From Lysobacter auxotrophicus (lineage in GTDB: Bacteria > Pseudomonadota > Gammaproteobacteria > Xanthomonadales > Xanthomonadaceae), in the NCBI RefSeq assembly GCF_027924565.1, contig NZ_AP027041.1, forward strand, positions 2,418,001-2,482,000: a stretch of 64,000 bases of DNA, read 5' to 3'. The notes under the pieces are model-generated. The model did not search any database, was not told where the DNA came from, and was given only the letters and a program-made list of their open reading frames with translations. Position 1 is the first letter of the stretch. Each line of letters starts with the position of its first letter. Positions 54,276-63,259 of this stretch are shown here, piece after piece. Made by a program: the position numbers and the translations under genes.

Positions 54276-55512
54276 AGCGCAGCGCCTCCGCCGGGGCCGT
54301 ACGCGCGGCGCGCCAGGCGGGGTAGATGGTGGCGAAGAACGCCATGACGAGGGCGACGATGGCGATGATCGTCACGTCGCTGGCCTGCAGGTCCGTCGGC
54401 AGACCCGTGATGTAATAGACATCTTCCGGCAGCAATTGCACGCCGACCACGGCCTCGATGGCCTTGAGGATGTGTTCGAGGTTGAGCGTGAGCACGATGC
54501 CGCCGATCACGCCGATGACCGTACCGATAACCCCGATCAACGTGCCCTGGACCACGAACACCTGCATGACGCCGCGCGGCGTGAGGCCTAGCGTGCGCAG
54601 AATCGCGATGTCGGCCTGCTTGTCGGTCACCAGCATTACCTGCGAGCTGACCAGGTTGAACGCGCCCATGGCGATGATCAGCGACAGCAGGATCGCCATG
54701 ATCGTCTTTTCCATCTTCAGCGCGCGGAACATGTTGGCGTTCTCGCTGGTCCAGTCGCTGACGCGGAACGGGCCGCCCAGGGACACCGCGAGATCGCGCG
54801 CCACGTCCCACGCCTGGTCCATGTCGTGCAGGCGCAGACGCACGCCGGTCACGCCGTCGCCCATGCGCAGCAGGCGCTGCATGTCGTGCATGTTGGTGAC
54901 GGCCAGGCCCTTGTCGAAGTCGTTGTAGCCGGCCTCGAAGATGCCGCTCACCGTGAAGCGCTTGAGTTGCGGCACGGCCCCCAGGGGCGTGCTGCGGAAG
55001 TCGGTCGTGGTCATCACCACGCTGTCGCCGACGCCGACGCCGAGCCACAGCGCCAGTTCCTTGCCGAGCACGATGTTGAAGCTGCCGGGCGCGAGCGAAT
55101 CGAGTTTGCCCTGCACCATCTTCTCGGCCAGCACCGAAACCTTGCCTTCCTGGTCCGGCAGCACGCCGCGGACCAGCGCCGGCTGGTTGCGCGCGCCCGA
55201 AAGCAGCGCTTCCTTCTCGATGTAGGGCGCCGCACCGGCCACGCGTTTGTCGGCGATGGCCTGGTGGACCGCGGTCTGCCAGTCGGTGAGCGGTTCGCCG
55301 TAGGCGCTGACGGTCGCGTGTGCGGCCATCTGCAACATGCGGTCGCGGATTTCGCGCTGGAAGCCGCTCATCACCGCCAGGGTGGTGATCAGCGCCGTGA
55401 CGCCCAGCGCGATACCCGCGATGGAGGCCAGCGAAATGAAGGAGATGAAGCCGTTTCGGCGTTTGGCGCGCAGGTAGCGCAGGCCGATGGCGACGGGGAT
55501 GGGTTTGAACAT
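54268..55512 (-). CDS. lolC: Lipoprotein-releasing ABC transporter permease LolC/LolE
   Basis: A 414-aa FtsX-type permease with the N-terminal helix [30 protein letters not shown], a large periplasmic domain and three C-terminal helices ending [17 protein letters not shown]. Only one LolC/E gene is present, as in Xanthomonads that use a single permease (LolF-like) type. It is 6 nt downstream of ygfX and overlaps lolD. Confidence 0.92.
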   Translation of the reverse strand: MFKPIPVAIGLRYLRAKRRNGFISFISLASIAGIALGVTALITTLAVMSGFQREIRDRMLQMAAHATVSAYGEPLTDWQTAVHQAIADKRVAGAAPYIEKEALLSGARNQPALVRGVLPDQEGKVSVLAEKMVQGKLDSLAPGSFNIVLGKELALWLGVGVGDSVVMTTTDFRSTPLGAVPQLKRFTVSGIFEAGYNDFDKGLAVTNMHDMQRLLRMGDGVTGVRLRLHDMDQAWDVARDLAVSLGGPFRVSDWTSENANMFRALKMEKTIMAILLSLIIAMGAFNLVSSQVMLVTDKQADIAILRTLGLTPRGVMQVFVVQGTLIGVIGTVIGVIGGIVLTLNLEHILKAIEAVVGVQLLPEDVYYITGLPTDLQASDVTIIAIVALVMAFFATIYPAWRAARTAPAEALRYE

Positions 55513-55518
55513 AGCGGG

Positions 55519-55968
55519 CTAGGATGCCATTGGTGGCCGTGAATGCGCAGCCTGTATGACCGGAATGGCCAGCCGCAGTTCACGGCGATCCCGCGCGGGC
55601 AATGCGTCGGGCCACCAGGCCAGGCGGCCCAAGCGCCCGTCGGCATCGCGAAACCGCGCGAACGCCCAAGGGCCGCGCCAGTGCACCCGCATGTCGTCGA
55701 CGGGCGCGCCATCGAGCGCGGCGCGACCGTCGGAGGCGACCACCACGTCGCGGCCGGGACGTCGCATCTCACGGCGCGCGAGCCGCAGCCCCTCCCCCGC
55801 CGCGAGCAACGAAACGGGAACCGAGACGATCAACGGCATCTCGCTGGCCAGCACGCTCAGCGCCGCAAGAAGCCCCAGCAGCAACAACGCGAACGCGAGC
55901 CAGCGCGATGGCCGCCACTCAAGGCGGCAGGGTGCGGATGGTGTCGACGAGCTGGGCGAGTTCGGCAT
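55519..55968 (-). CDS. YgfX/CptA-like membrane protein
   Basis: A 149-aa protein with two membrane helices ([19 protein letters not shown] and [20 protein letters not shown]) and a C-terminal domain with [48 protein letters not shown], the YgfX arrangement. The start at 55968 overlaps sdhE by 50 nt; no closer start codon in frame was seen. E. coli ygfX is likewise downstream of sdhE (ygfY), which supports the call. Reported E. coli roles (cytoskeleton-directed toxin CptA, or SDH-related) are not resolved. Confidence 0.72.
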   Translation of the reverse strand: MPNSPSSSTPSAPCRLEWRPSRWLAFALLLLGLLAALSVLASEMPLIVSVPVSLLAAGEGLRLARREMRRPGRDVVVASDGRAALDGAPVDDMRVHWRGPWAFARFRDADGRLGRLAWWPDALPARDRRELRLAIPVIQAAHSRPPMAS

Positions 55969-56173
55969 CGGCGGGCGTGTCGTGTCCCATGAACCAGTGC
56001 CAGAGCTTATCGTCCTCGACTTCGAGCAGGCGTAGGAAAACCACCCGTTCCGCCTCCGGAGCTTGCCGCCATGCACGGTCAAGATACCGCTCGAAAAGAC
56101 GGTCGAGTTCCCGCATGCCGCGTCGGCTGCGCCAGCGCAGGCGGCTGAGCTCGCGCTCCAGATCCTCGCTCAT
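55919..56173 (-). CDS. sdhE: Succinate dehydrogenase assembly factor SdhE
   Basis: An 84-aa helical protein starting at 56173 ([31 protein letters not shown]). The RGMRELD motif binds SdhA and promotes covalent FAD attachment. It lies about 500 nt after sdhB, separated by the MAPEG gene, and overlaps the MAPEG stop by 4 nt and ygfX by 50 nt. Confidence 0.9.
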   Translation of the reverse strand: MSEDLERELSRLRWRSRRGMRELDRLFERYLDRAWRQAPEAERVVFLRLLEVEDDKLWHWFMGHDTPADAELAQLVDTIRTLPP

Positions 56174-56601
56174 GCGCGCCACCAGCCGAAGGCGATCGCG
56201 CCCCAGAGCAGCCACAGCACCATGCCGCCGGCCACGTACGCGTAGAAGCGGTGCATGACCTTGTTGTAGGTGCAGTGGATCGCGCTATGCACGACTCGCA
56301 ACAGCACGAAGGCCCAGGCGAGCCCGAGCGTCGCGGCGTTCACCTGCTGGGTCAGCGCGGCGACCACGAGCGCCACGTAGAACAGCACCGGCAGCTCGAA
56401 CAGATTGCGGAAGTTGTCCGCCGGCCCGCTGTCGGTCAGGCGCGCGGCGGACTGCGCCGAGGTTGCCACCGCCTGCGGGTGGATGCGTTCGCGCTTCATC
56501 TGGCCGATGCGCACGAAATACATGCGCCACCACACCGCGAAGGTCAGCGCGACCATCGCCACGGCGGGCATGAAGATCAATCGGGTGTCCAGGTCATTCA
56601 T
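56170..56601 (-). CDS. MAPEG family membrane protein
   Basis: A 143-aa protein with four membrane helices, starting at 56601 ([25 protein letters not shown]). The MAPEG core [20 protein letters not shown] with the conserved N-x-x-E-L segment is clear, as is [12 protein letters not shown]. Eukaryotic MAPEG proteins handle eicosanoids and glutathione; the bacterial role is unknown. It begins just after the sdh terminator and is coupled to sdhE by a 4-nt overlap. Confidence 0.82.
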   Translation of the reverse strand: MNDLDTRLIFMPAVAMVALTFAVWWRMYFVRIGQMKRERIHPQAVATSAQSAARLTDSGPADNFRNLFELPVLFYVALVVAALTQQVNAATLGLAWAFVLLRVVHSAIHCTYNKVMHRFYAYVAGGMVLWLLWGAIAFGWWRA

Positions 56602-56616
56602 GCATCGCTCCGGAGG

Positions 56617-56642
56617 AAAAAAGGCGCACTTGCGTGCGCCTT
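56617..56642 (-). terminator. Rho-independent terminator of the sdh operon
   Basis: On the minus strand a perfect 9-bp stem (aaggcgcac, loop gcaa, gtgcgcctt) ends in six T residues. It is about 30 nt after the sdhB stop and about 15 nt before the MAPEG ATG, so the MAPEG ribosome-binding site directly follows the T-run. The downstream envelope genes need read-through or a promoter inside sdhB. Confidence 0.85.
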
Positions 56643-56670
56643 CTTCCGTATCGACTTTACCGCCAGGCAA

Positions 56671-57453
56671 TCAGGCGCGGCGCGCCAGCATCAGCTTCTT
56701 GATCTCGCCGATGGCCTGCGCAGGGTTCAGACCCTTCGGGCAGGTACGTGCGCAGTTCATGATGGTGTGGCAGCGGTACAACTTGAACGGGTCTTCCAGA
56801 TCGTCCAGGCGCTCGCCGGTGTCTTCGTCGCGCGAGTCGACGATCCAGCGGTAGGCCTGCAGCAGGATCGCCGGACCGAGGTAACGGTCGCCGTTCCACC
56901 AGTAGCTCGGGCAGCTGGTCGAGCAGCACGCGCACAGGATGCACTCGTACAGGCCGTCGAGCTTCTTGCGATCTTCCGGCGACTGCAGGCGCTCGCGGTC
57001 GGACGGCGACGGGCTCTGCGTGCGCAGCCACGGACGGATCGACGCGTACTGCGCGTAGAAGTGCGTCAGGTCCGGCACCAGGTCCTTCACCACCGGCATG
57101 TGCGGCAGCGGGTAGATCGGCACGTCGCCGGCGCTGCAGTCCTCGATGGCCTTGGTGCAGGCCAGCGTGTTCGTGCCGTCGATGTTCATCGCGCACGAAC
57201 CACAGATGCCTTCGCGGCACGAGCGACGGAACGTCAGCGTCGGGTCGATCTCGTTCTTGATCTTGATCAGCGCGTCCAGAACCATCGGACCGCACGTCGC
57301 CATGTCCACCTCGTAGGTGTCCACGCGCGGGTTCATGCCGTCGTCGGGGTTCCAGCGGTAGACCTTGAAGGTGCGCGACTGCTTGGCGCCCTGCGCCGGC
57401 CAGTGGCGGCCCTTCTGGATCTGCGAGTTCTTCGGGAGGGTAAATTCGGCCAC
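56671..57453 (-). CDS. sdhB: Succinate dehydrogenase iron-sulfur subunit
   Basis: A 260-aa protein carrying three iron-sulfur centres. The [2Fe-2S] ligands are in [22 protein letters not shown]; the [4Fe-4S] and [3Fe-4S] ligands are in [17 protein letters not shown] and [18 protein letters not shown]. It bridges SdhA and the membrane anchor and passes electrons to quinone. 15 nt after sdhA; followed by a terminator. Confidence 0.96.
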   Translation of the reverse strand: MAEFTLPKNSQIQKGRHWPAQGAKQSRTFKVYRWNPDDGMNPRVDTYEVDMATCGPMVLDALIKIKNEIDPTLTFRRSCREGICGSCAMNIDGTNTLACTKAIEDCSAGDVPIYPLPHMPVVKDLVPDLTHFYAQYASIRPWLRTQSPSPSDRERLQSPEDRKKLDGLYECILCACCSTSCPSYWWNGDRYLGPAILLQAYRWIVDSRDEDTGERLDDLEDPFKLYRCHTIMNCARTCPKGLNPAQAIGEIKKLMLARRA

Positions 57454-57468
57454 GGTTGCTCGCTCCGG

Positions 57469-59259
57469 TCAGTACACGCGCTTCTTCGGCGGCACCACGG
57501 ACACGTCGTCGCTCAACGTGTACATGTGCACCGGGCGGTAGTCGATCTGGGTCTGGCCGCGCTCGTCGACCGAGCACAGCGTGTGCTTCTGCCAGTTCGC
57601 GTCGTCGCGGTCCGGGAAGTCCTCGCGGGCGTGCGCACCACGCGACTCGGTGCGGTTCTCGGCCGACACGATCGTCACCAGCGCCTGGTCCAGCAGGTTC
57701 GACAGCTCGTAGGTCTCGATCAGATCCGAATTCCAGATCAGCGAACGGTCGCTCACCTTCACGTCGGCGTACGAGGCGTGGATCTCGCGCATCTTGCTCA
57801 CGCCGTCGCGCAGGGTCTCGCCGGTGCGGAACACCGCGGCGTCGGCCTGCATCGTGCGCTGCATCTTGTCGCGGATGACCGCCGTCGGCGTGCCGCCGTT
57901 GGCGTTGCGCAGCTTGTCCAGGCGCGCCAGCGCCTGGTCGCACGCGTCGGAGGCGAGCGTCGCCTGCTTGCCGTCGCGCTTGACGGTTTCCGCCGCGCGG
58001 TTGGCGACGGCGCGGCCGAACACCACCAGGTCGAGCAGCGAGTTGGAGCCCAGGCGGTTGGCGCCATGCACCGACACGCACGCAGCTTCCCCGATGGCGT
58101 ACAGGCCCGGCACGACTTCGTCCGGATTGCCGTTCTTCAGCTGCACCACTTCGCCGTGGTAGTTGGTCGGGATGCCGCCCATGTTGTAGTGCACGGTCGG
58201 AATCACCGGGATCGGCTGCTTCTCGACGTCCACGTTGGCGAAGATGCGTGCCGATTCAGCGATGCCCGGCAGCTTCTCGTGGATGACTTCCGGACCCAGG
58301 TGGGTCAGGTCGAGCAGGATGTGGTCCTTGTGGTCGCCGACGCCGCGGCCTTCGCGGATTTCCATCGTCATCGCGCGGCTGACCATGTCGCGCGGGGCGA
58401 GATCCTTCACGCTCGGCGCGTAGCGCTCCATGAAGCGCTCGCCGTTGCTGTTGCGCAGGATGCCGCCTTCGCCGCGCACGCCTTCGGTGATCAGGCAGCC
58501 CGCGCCGTAGATGCCGGTCGGGTGGAACTGCACGAATTCCATGTCCTGCATCGCAAGACCAGCGCGCAGCACCATGCCGCCGCCGTCGCCGGTGCAGGTA
58601 TGGGCGGAGGTCGCCGAGAAGTAGGCGCGGCCGTAACCGCCCGTCGCCAGCACAGTGCCCTGCGCCTTGAACAGGTGCAGCGTGCCTTCGGCCATGTCGA
58701 CCGCGAGCACGCCACGGCAGGCGCCGTTGGCGTCCATGATCAGGTCGAGCGCGAAGTATTCGATGAAGAACTGCGCGTCGTGCGCGAGCGACTGCTGGTA
58801 GAGCGTGTGCAGGATCGCGTGGCCGGTGCGGTCGGCCGCGGCGCAGGTGCGCTGCGCCGGCGGACCTTCGCCGTAACGCGTGGTCATGCCGCCGAACGGG
58901 CGCTGGTAGATGCGGCCGTCGTCGGTACGCGAGAACGGAACGCCGTAGTGCTCCAGTTCGATGATGGCCGGGATGGCCTCGCGGCACATGTATTCGATGG
59001 CGTCCTGGTCGCCCAGCCAGTCCGAACCCTTCACGGTGTCGAAGAAGTGGTAACGCCAGTCGTCCTCGCCCATGTTCGCCAGCGCGGCGGCCACGCCGCC
59101 CTGCGCCGCGACGGTGTGCGAGCGCGTCGGGAAGACCTTGGTGATGCAGGCCGTCTTCAGGCCCTTCTGGGCCAGGCCGAAGGTGGCGCGCAGGCCGGCG
59201 CCGCCGGCACCGACCACCACCATGTCGAAGGTGTGTTCGTGGATCTTGTAAGCGGGCAC
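57469..59259 (-). CDS. sdhA: Succinate dehydrogenase flavoprotein subunit
   Basis: A 596-aa flavoprotein oxidising succinate to fumarate. FAD motif [16 protein letters not shown] near residues 15-30, FAD-attaching His in [12 protein letters not shown], active-site segments [15 protein letters not shown] and [17 protein letters not shown], and C-terminal R-G-A-H-A-R-E-D. 4 nt after sdhD. FAD attachment likely needs the two assembly factors flanking the operon. Confidence 0.97.
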   Translation of the reverse strand: MPAYKIHEHTFDMVVVGAGGAGLRATFGLAQKGLKTACITKVFPTRSHTVAAQGGVAAALANMGEDDWRYHFFDTVKGSDWLGDQDAIEYMCREAIPAIIELEHYGVPFSRTDDGRIYQRPFGGMTTRYGEGPPAQRTCAAADRTGHAILHTLYQQSLAHDAQFFIEYFALDLIMDANGACRGVLAVDMAEGTLHLFKAQGTVLATGGYGRAYFSATSAHTCTGDGGGMVLRAGLAMQDMEFVQFHPTGIYGAGCLITEGVRGEGGILRNSNGERFMERYAPSVKDLAPRDMVSRAMTMEIREGRGVGDHKDHILLDLTHLGPEVIHEKLPGIAESARIFANVDVEKQPIPVIPTVHYNMGGIPTNYHGEVVQLKNGNPDEVVPGLYAIGEAACVSVHGANRLGSNSLLDLVVFGRAVANRAAETVKRDGKQATLASDACDQALARLDKLRNANGGTPTAVIRDKMQRTMQADAAVFRTGETLRDGVSKMREIHASYADVKVSDRSLIWNSDLIETYELSNLLDQALVTIVSAENRTESRGAHAREDFPDRDDANWQKHTLCSVDERGQTQIDYRPVHMYTLSDDVSVVPPKKRVY

Positions 59260-59263
59260 GGCG

Positions 59264-59662
59264 TCAGGCTCCCAGCGCGATGCGGACGATGGCGAGCACG
59301 CTGGCGATGCCTGCGAGTGCGCACACGAAGATGTTCAGAAGGTGCAGCGCGGTCGCCGAGAACGGCGTGTGCACGTAGTCCTCGATGATCACCTGCACGC
59401 CGAGCTTGGCGTGCCAGAACGTGGCGATGCTGAAGGCGGTCAGCAGGATCGCGTGGCACGGATGCGCGACGGTGGCGCGCACGGTCGCGTAGTCGTCGCC
59501 GATCATCGAGATGATCAGGCCGACGGCGTAGATCGCCAGGAAGACCAGCGCGATCGCGGTGACGCGCTGGACGATGAAGTGGCCCGTGCCATCCTTCGCC
59601 GAGCCCAGGCCGCGGGCGTTCTTCAGCGGATTGCGCAGGTGCGGCTTGTGCGGCTTGATCAT
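59264..59662 (-). CDS. sdhD: Succinate dehydrogenase membrane anchor subunit
   Basis: A 132-aa protein with three membrane helices ([69 protein letters not shown]). The His and the Asp-Tyr in [14 protein letters not shown] fit the haem/quinone anchor family. The start overlaps sdhC by 4 nt. Confidence 0.9.
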   Translation of the reverse strand: MIKPHKPHLRNPLKNARGLGSAKDGTGHFIVQRVTAIALVFLAIYAVGLIISMIGDDYATVRATVAHPCHAILLTAFSIATFWHAKLGVQVIIEDYVHTPFSATALHLLNIFVCALAGIASVLAIVRIALGA

Positions 59663-60066
59663 GCTGCACCCCGCTGCATCATCGCGATCACCCAGATCAG
59701 GACCGTCAGCACGAGGCTGCCGAAGATGGAGAACCAGCTGTTGCGCACGAAGGATTCGATCCGGTACGCGTAGCCGGCGTCCTGCACGAGATGGCGGATG
59801 CCGTTGAGCAGGTGGTACGCCAGCGCCCAGCTCCAGCCGAACAGGATCAGGAAGCCGATCGCCGAACGGGTGAAGCCGGTGAAGGTCGACCAGGCGTCCG
59901 GGCCCGCGGCCAGCGCGAGCAGGCCCCAGGTGACGATGAGGCTGCCCACGACGAGGACGATGCCGGTCGCGCGGTGGAGGATCGACGTCACCATCTGGAC
60001 CTGCCAGCGATAAACCTGGAGGTGCGGTGACAGGGGGCGTTCGCGGACGCGTGGTTCGTTCGCCAT
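59659..60066 (-). CDS. sdhC: Succinate dehydrogenase cytochrome b556 subunit
   Basis: A 135-aa three-helix protein. RPLSPHLQVYRWQ and SILHRATGIVL (quinone-site Ser/Arg region), then HLLNGIRHLVQDAG with the haem-ligand His, are SdhC signatures. First gene of sdhCDAB; 88 nt after the SDHAF4-like gene. Confidence 0.94.
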   Translation of the reverse strand: MANEPRVRERPLSPHLQVYRWQVQMVTSILHRATGIVLVVGSLIVTWGLLALAAGPDAWSTFTGFTRSAIGFLILFGWSWALAYHLLNGIRHLVQDAGYAYRIESFVRNSWFSIFGSLVLTVLIWVIAMMQRGAA

Positions 60067-60154
60067 GAGCGTGGCGGTCTCTCGGCTGGGCGGCGGGGCC
60101 GCGTGGCGGGAAGGCGTGTGCAGCGGTGTCAGTGATGAAGGCCGGGCGGTCGCG

Positions 60155-60310
60155 TCAGAAGTCGATGCAGCGGCCGTTCTTTTCCCAGTCGCCGTAGCGG
60201 GTCGGTTCCGGCCCTTCGCGCCCGCCGTGTTCCTTTGCCTGCGTGTCGTCCTTGGACGGCTCCGGTTCCGGAGGCGGCGGCAGTGTGCCGGGAGGGGTTT
60301 GGCCTATCAT
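60155..60310 (-). CDS. DUF1674 protein, SDHAF4-like succinate dehydrogenase assembly factor
   Basis: A 51-aa protein from an ATG at 60310 (MIGQTPPGTLPPPPEPEPSKD). It ends in EHGGREGPEPTRYGDWEKNGRCIDF, the conserved signature of DUF1674/SDHAF4, which binds flavinated SdhA before assembly. The N-terminal half is Pro/Glu-rich and probably disordered. It lies 88 nt upstream of sdhC, same strand, which fits an SDH assembly role. Easily missed by length cut-offs. Confidence 0.85.
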   Translation of the reverse strand: MIGQTPPGTLPPPPEPEPSKDDTQAKEHGGREGPEPTRYGDWEKNGRCIDF

Positions 60311-60340
60311 CACAGCGCCAAATGTTAAGTCCCGCCCCCC

Positions 60341-61210
60341 ATGCATGACAACCCGCAGCCCATGGCGGACACGGTTTTCGCCCTGCCCGGCCACCGCCTG
60401 ATCACGCTCGAAGGTCGCGATGCGGCCGCCTTCGCGCAGGCGCAGTTCATGAACGACGTGGCGCTGCTGGAGCCCGGCCAGTGGCAGTGGAGCGGCTGGC
60501 TGACGCCCAAAGGTCGCGTGATCGCGCTGTTCGCTTTGCTCAAGCGGTCCGATGAGGCCGTCTGGCTGGTGCTGCCCGACGCGGATGCCGCGGCGCTCGC
60601 AGGCGCGCTGCAGCGGTTCGTCTTCCGCAGCAAGGTACGGATCCAGCTGCGCGAAGACGTTTGCGCCAATGGGCGGTTCGGCGCGCCGGTGGCGGCCTCC
60701 GGCGCGACCTTCACCGGCGACGAGGACGCGGGCTTCGAGCTCGACGTCGGCTCGATCGATGCGCCCCGTACCTTGACGCTCTCGCGCACGACGGTGCCGC
60801 CCGACGAGGCCGCCGCCGCCGCGTGGCATGCGTACGACCTCGAACATGGCCTGCCGCGACTGCCGCCGTCCCAGGTCGAGCATTGGACGCCGCAGCAGCT
60901 GTCGCTCGATCGCCTGCGTGCCTTCAGCGTGAAGAAGGGCTGCTATCCGGGCCAGGAAATCGTCGCGCGCACGCATTTCCTCGGGCAGGCGAAACGCGGG
61001 CTGGTGTTGCTTGAAGCCGACGCGGCGTTGGAAGCGGGCCAGGACGTGACGGCCGGTTCCGTTGCGATGGGCAAGCTGGTTGCGACCGGTTTCGATGGGG
61101 CGCGCCATCGGGCGTTGGCCGTGATGCCGCTGGAGCGCGACGCGGTAGTGCTTGAAGTCAACGGCGCACCAGTCACCGAACGCGCGTTACGCGACGGTCT
61201 GGCGCGCTAG
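60341..61210 (+). CDS. ygfZ: tRNA-modifying/folate-binding protein YgfZ
   Basis: A 289-aa GcvT-like protein. The family signature K-G-C-Y-x-G-Q-E is present as VKKGCYPGQEIVART near residue 200, with the folate-domain opening ALPGHRLITLEGRDAAAFAQAQFMNDV. It supports iron-sulfur cluster enzymes such as MiaB. The ATG at 60341 is used; a second ATG at 60362 is possible. It is divergent from the SDHAF4-like gene. Confidence 0.9.
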   Translation: MHDNPQPMADTVFALPGHRLITLEGRDAAAFAQAQFMNDVALLEPGQWQWSGWLTPKGRVIALFALLKRSDEAVWLVLPDADAAALAGALQRFVFRSKVRIQLREDVCANGRFGAPVAASGATFTGDEDAGFELDVGSIDAPRTLTLSRTTVPPDEAAAAAWHAYDLEHGLPRLPPSQVEHWTPQQLSLDRLRAFSVKKGCYPGQEIVARTHFLGQAKRGLVLLEADAALEAGQDVTAGSVAMGKLVATGFDGARHRALAVMPLERDAVVLEVNGAPVTERALRDGLAR

Positions 61211-61218
61211 CCGAGCAC

Positions 61219-61306
61219 TGTAGCCCGGGTAAGCCAAGCGCACCCGGGTCGTGCAGTGATCGGCACGGCTCCCCGGGCGCGGCCATCGGCTTGACCCGGG
61301 CTACAA
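61219..61306. repeat. Pair of A-type repeats in inverted orientation
   Basis: Two A-type elements occupy the 102-nt gap between convergent ygfZ and asnB-like genes: tgtagcccgggtaagc at about 61219-61248, and the opposite orientation cccgggcgcggcc to gacccgggctaca at about 61271-61305. The outer arms of the pair are complementary, so the whole block can form one long stem. Confidence 0.8.
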
Positions 61307-61312
61307 GGACGA

Positions 61313-63256
61313 TCAGGCCGCGCAGATTGCGCGCCGCTGCGCCTGCCAGTGCTCATGCCACGCCTGGAACATCAACACGTTCCAAAGATGCGTGTGCCAT
61401 TTGCGTTCGCCGTCGAGGAACTGCTTCCAAAGCGCATCGACCGCAGCCGCGTCCAGGTGCCCTTCGGCACGCAGGCGCGACGGATCGAGCAACGCCGTCG
61501 CCCACTCGCGCAGATCGCCCTTGAGCCAGTCGCTTACCGGCGCACCGAACCCGCGCTTGCCGCGATCGACCATCGAATCGGGCAGATACCGCCGCAGCAC
61601 GCGCTTGAGCAGGTGCTTGTTTCCCGACGGATGCCGTTTGAAGTCCAGCGGCAGCGACCACGCGAACTCCGCCACGCGCCAGTCCAGCAGCGGCGCCCTC
61701 GCCTCCAGGCTCACGGCCATGCTGGTGCGATCGACCTTGCACAGCAGGTCTTCAGGCAGGTAGACGCTGAAGTCGGCGAGCATCATCGCGTCGGCCGGCG
61801 TGCCCGCGCCGCGCAGCGGGTCGGGCTGGTCGTAGAAGGTGTCCGGCAATTTCGCGCCGGGCACGACCGCCTCCGGATCCCGCCAGCGCATCACGCGTTG
61901 CCGGTACACGTCGCCGATGCCGCGCGCGCCCATTTCCGCCGCCAGCGCGGCGAAACCGCCCGTGCGCGACGCCTCGCCATGCGTCTTCGCGCTGCGCGCG
62001 AGGGCATGCCGCAGGACACCGGGCACGCGGCTGTGCCATCGCCAGTTGCGCAGTGCGCGCTCGTAGCGCTTGTAGCCGAAGAACAGTTCGTCGCCGCCAT
62101 CGCCCGACAGCGCGACCGTCACCGCCGTGCGCGCGAGGCGTGCGACCAGCGCGGTCGGCACCTGCGAGGCATCGGCGAACGGCTCGTCGAACATGGCCGG
62201 CAACGTCGGCACGACGCCCAGGGCGTCCGCGCCGCTGACGTACAACTCGGTGTGCTGCGTATGCAGATGCTCGGCGACTTCGCGCGCGAGATGCGCCTCG
62301 TCGTGGTGCGAGCGCTCGAAGCCGATCGTGAAACTGCGCACCGGATGCCGGCTCTGCGACTGCATCAGCGCGGTGACGACGGACGAATCCGTACCGCCGG
62401 AGAGGAACACGCCGACCGGGACGTCGGCGACCATGCGCAGCGCGACGGCATCGCGCAGCACCTCGTCCAGGCGGTTTTCCGCTTCGAGCACGTCGCCCGT
62501 GAACGGTTGTGCGAGCGCGGCGCGCATGCGCTCGCGGGGATCCCAGTAGCGTCGCTGGTCGCGATGCGCGTCGTGCCCGCCGGGACCACGCGCCACGGTC
62601 GCCGCGTCGATGCGCAGCAGCGAGCCGGGAAGCAGCTTGAAGGTATCGACGTGGATCGCATGCGGCGCCGGGATGTAATCCAGCCGCAGCAGCAACGCGA
62701 GCGCATCCGGATCGACGCCGTTGTCGAACTCGGGATGGCGCCACAACGCCTTCAATTCGGAACCGAACACGAACGTGTCGCCGGCCCAGCCGTAATACAG
62801 CGGCTTCTTGCCCACGCGATCGCGCGCGAGCCACAGGCAGCGCTCCTGGCGATCCCACAGCGCGAGCGCGAACATGCCGTTGCAGCGCGAAACGGCGTCC
62901 TCCACGCCCCACTCCACCACCGCGGCGAGCAGCACCTCGGTGTCGGAGTGGCCGCGGAACGCATGCCCGCGCGCGACCAGCACTTCGCGCAGTTCGGCGA
63001 AGTTGTAGATCTCGCCGTTGTAGACCGCGACGAATCGGTGGTTCTCCGACGCCATCGGCTGATGGCCGAGCGGCGACAGGTCGAGGATGCTCAGCCGTCG
63101 ATGCGCGAGCGCGATGCCCGCGGTGTCGTCGACCCACACCCCACGGTCATCGGGCCCGCGATGCTGGAGCGCATCGCCCATGGCGCCGGCGAGCGCATCC
63201 AGGCGCGCGGCATCGAGGTCCGCGGTCGGGCGCAGCAGGCCGGCGAGTCCGCACAT
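61313..63256 (-). CDS. asnB: Asparagine synthase (glutamine-hydrolyzing)-like amidotransferase
   Basis: A 647-aa enzyme. The N-terminal glutaminase uses Cys2 (MCGLAG), with RRLSILDLSPLGHQPM and YNGEIYNFAELR. The synthetase domain has the PP-loop SGGTDSS and SGDGGDELFFGYKRY. Length and the DRTSMAVSLEARAPLLD and PLDFKRHPSGNKHLLKRVLRRYLP segments suit the surface-polysaccharide-associated AsnB subfamily, which amidates sugar acids or other acceptors as well as aspartate. It is 3 nt downstream of the dehydrogenase gene, so they form an operon. Confidence 0.85.
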   Translation of the reverse strand: MCGLAGLLRPTADLDAARLDALAGAMGDALQHRGPDDRGVWVDDTAGIALAHRRLSILDLSPLGHQPMASENHRFVAVYNGEIYNFAELREVLVARGHAFRGHSDTEVLLAAVVEWGVEDAVSRCNGMFALALWDRQERCLWLARDRVGKKPLYYGWAGDTFVFGSELKALWRHPEFDNGVDPDALALLLRLDYIPAPHAIHVDTFKLLPGSLLRIDAATVARGPGGHDAHRDQRRYWDPRERMRAALAQPFTGDVLEAENRLDEVLRDAVALRMVADVPVGVFLSGGTDSSVVTALMQSQSRHPVRSFTIGFERSHHDEAHLAREVAEHLHTQHTELYVSGADALGVVPTLPAMFDEPFADASQVPTALVARLARTAVTVALSGDGGDELFFGYKRYERALRNWRWHSRVPGVLRHALARSAKTHGEASRTGGFAALAAEMGARGIGDVYRQRVMRWRDPEAVVPGAKLPDTFYDQPDPLRGAGTPADAMMLADFSVYLPEDLLCKVDRTSMAVSLEARAPLLDWRVAEFAWSLPLDFKRHPSGNKHLLKRVLRRYLPDSMVDRGKRGFGAPVSDWLKGDLREWATALLDPSRLRAEGHLDAAAVDALWKQFLDGERKWHTHLWNVLMFQAWHEHWQAQRRAICAA

Positions 63257-63259
63257 GCG

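Noticed and set aside
56251-59388. A 1045-residue open frame on the plus strand opposite sdhA/sdhB.
   Set aside because: Same GC-bias artefact: His/Val/Arg-rich without motifs, overlapping the fully diagnostic sdhA, sdhB and MAPEG genes.
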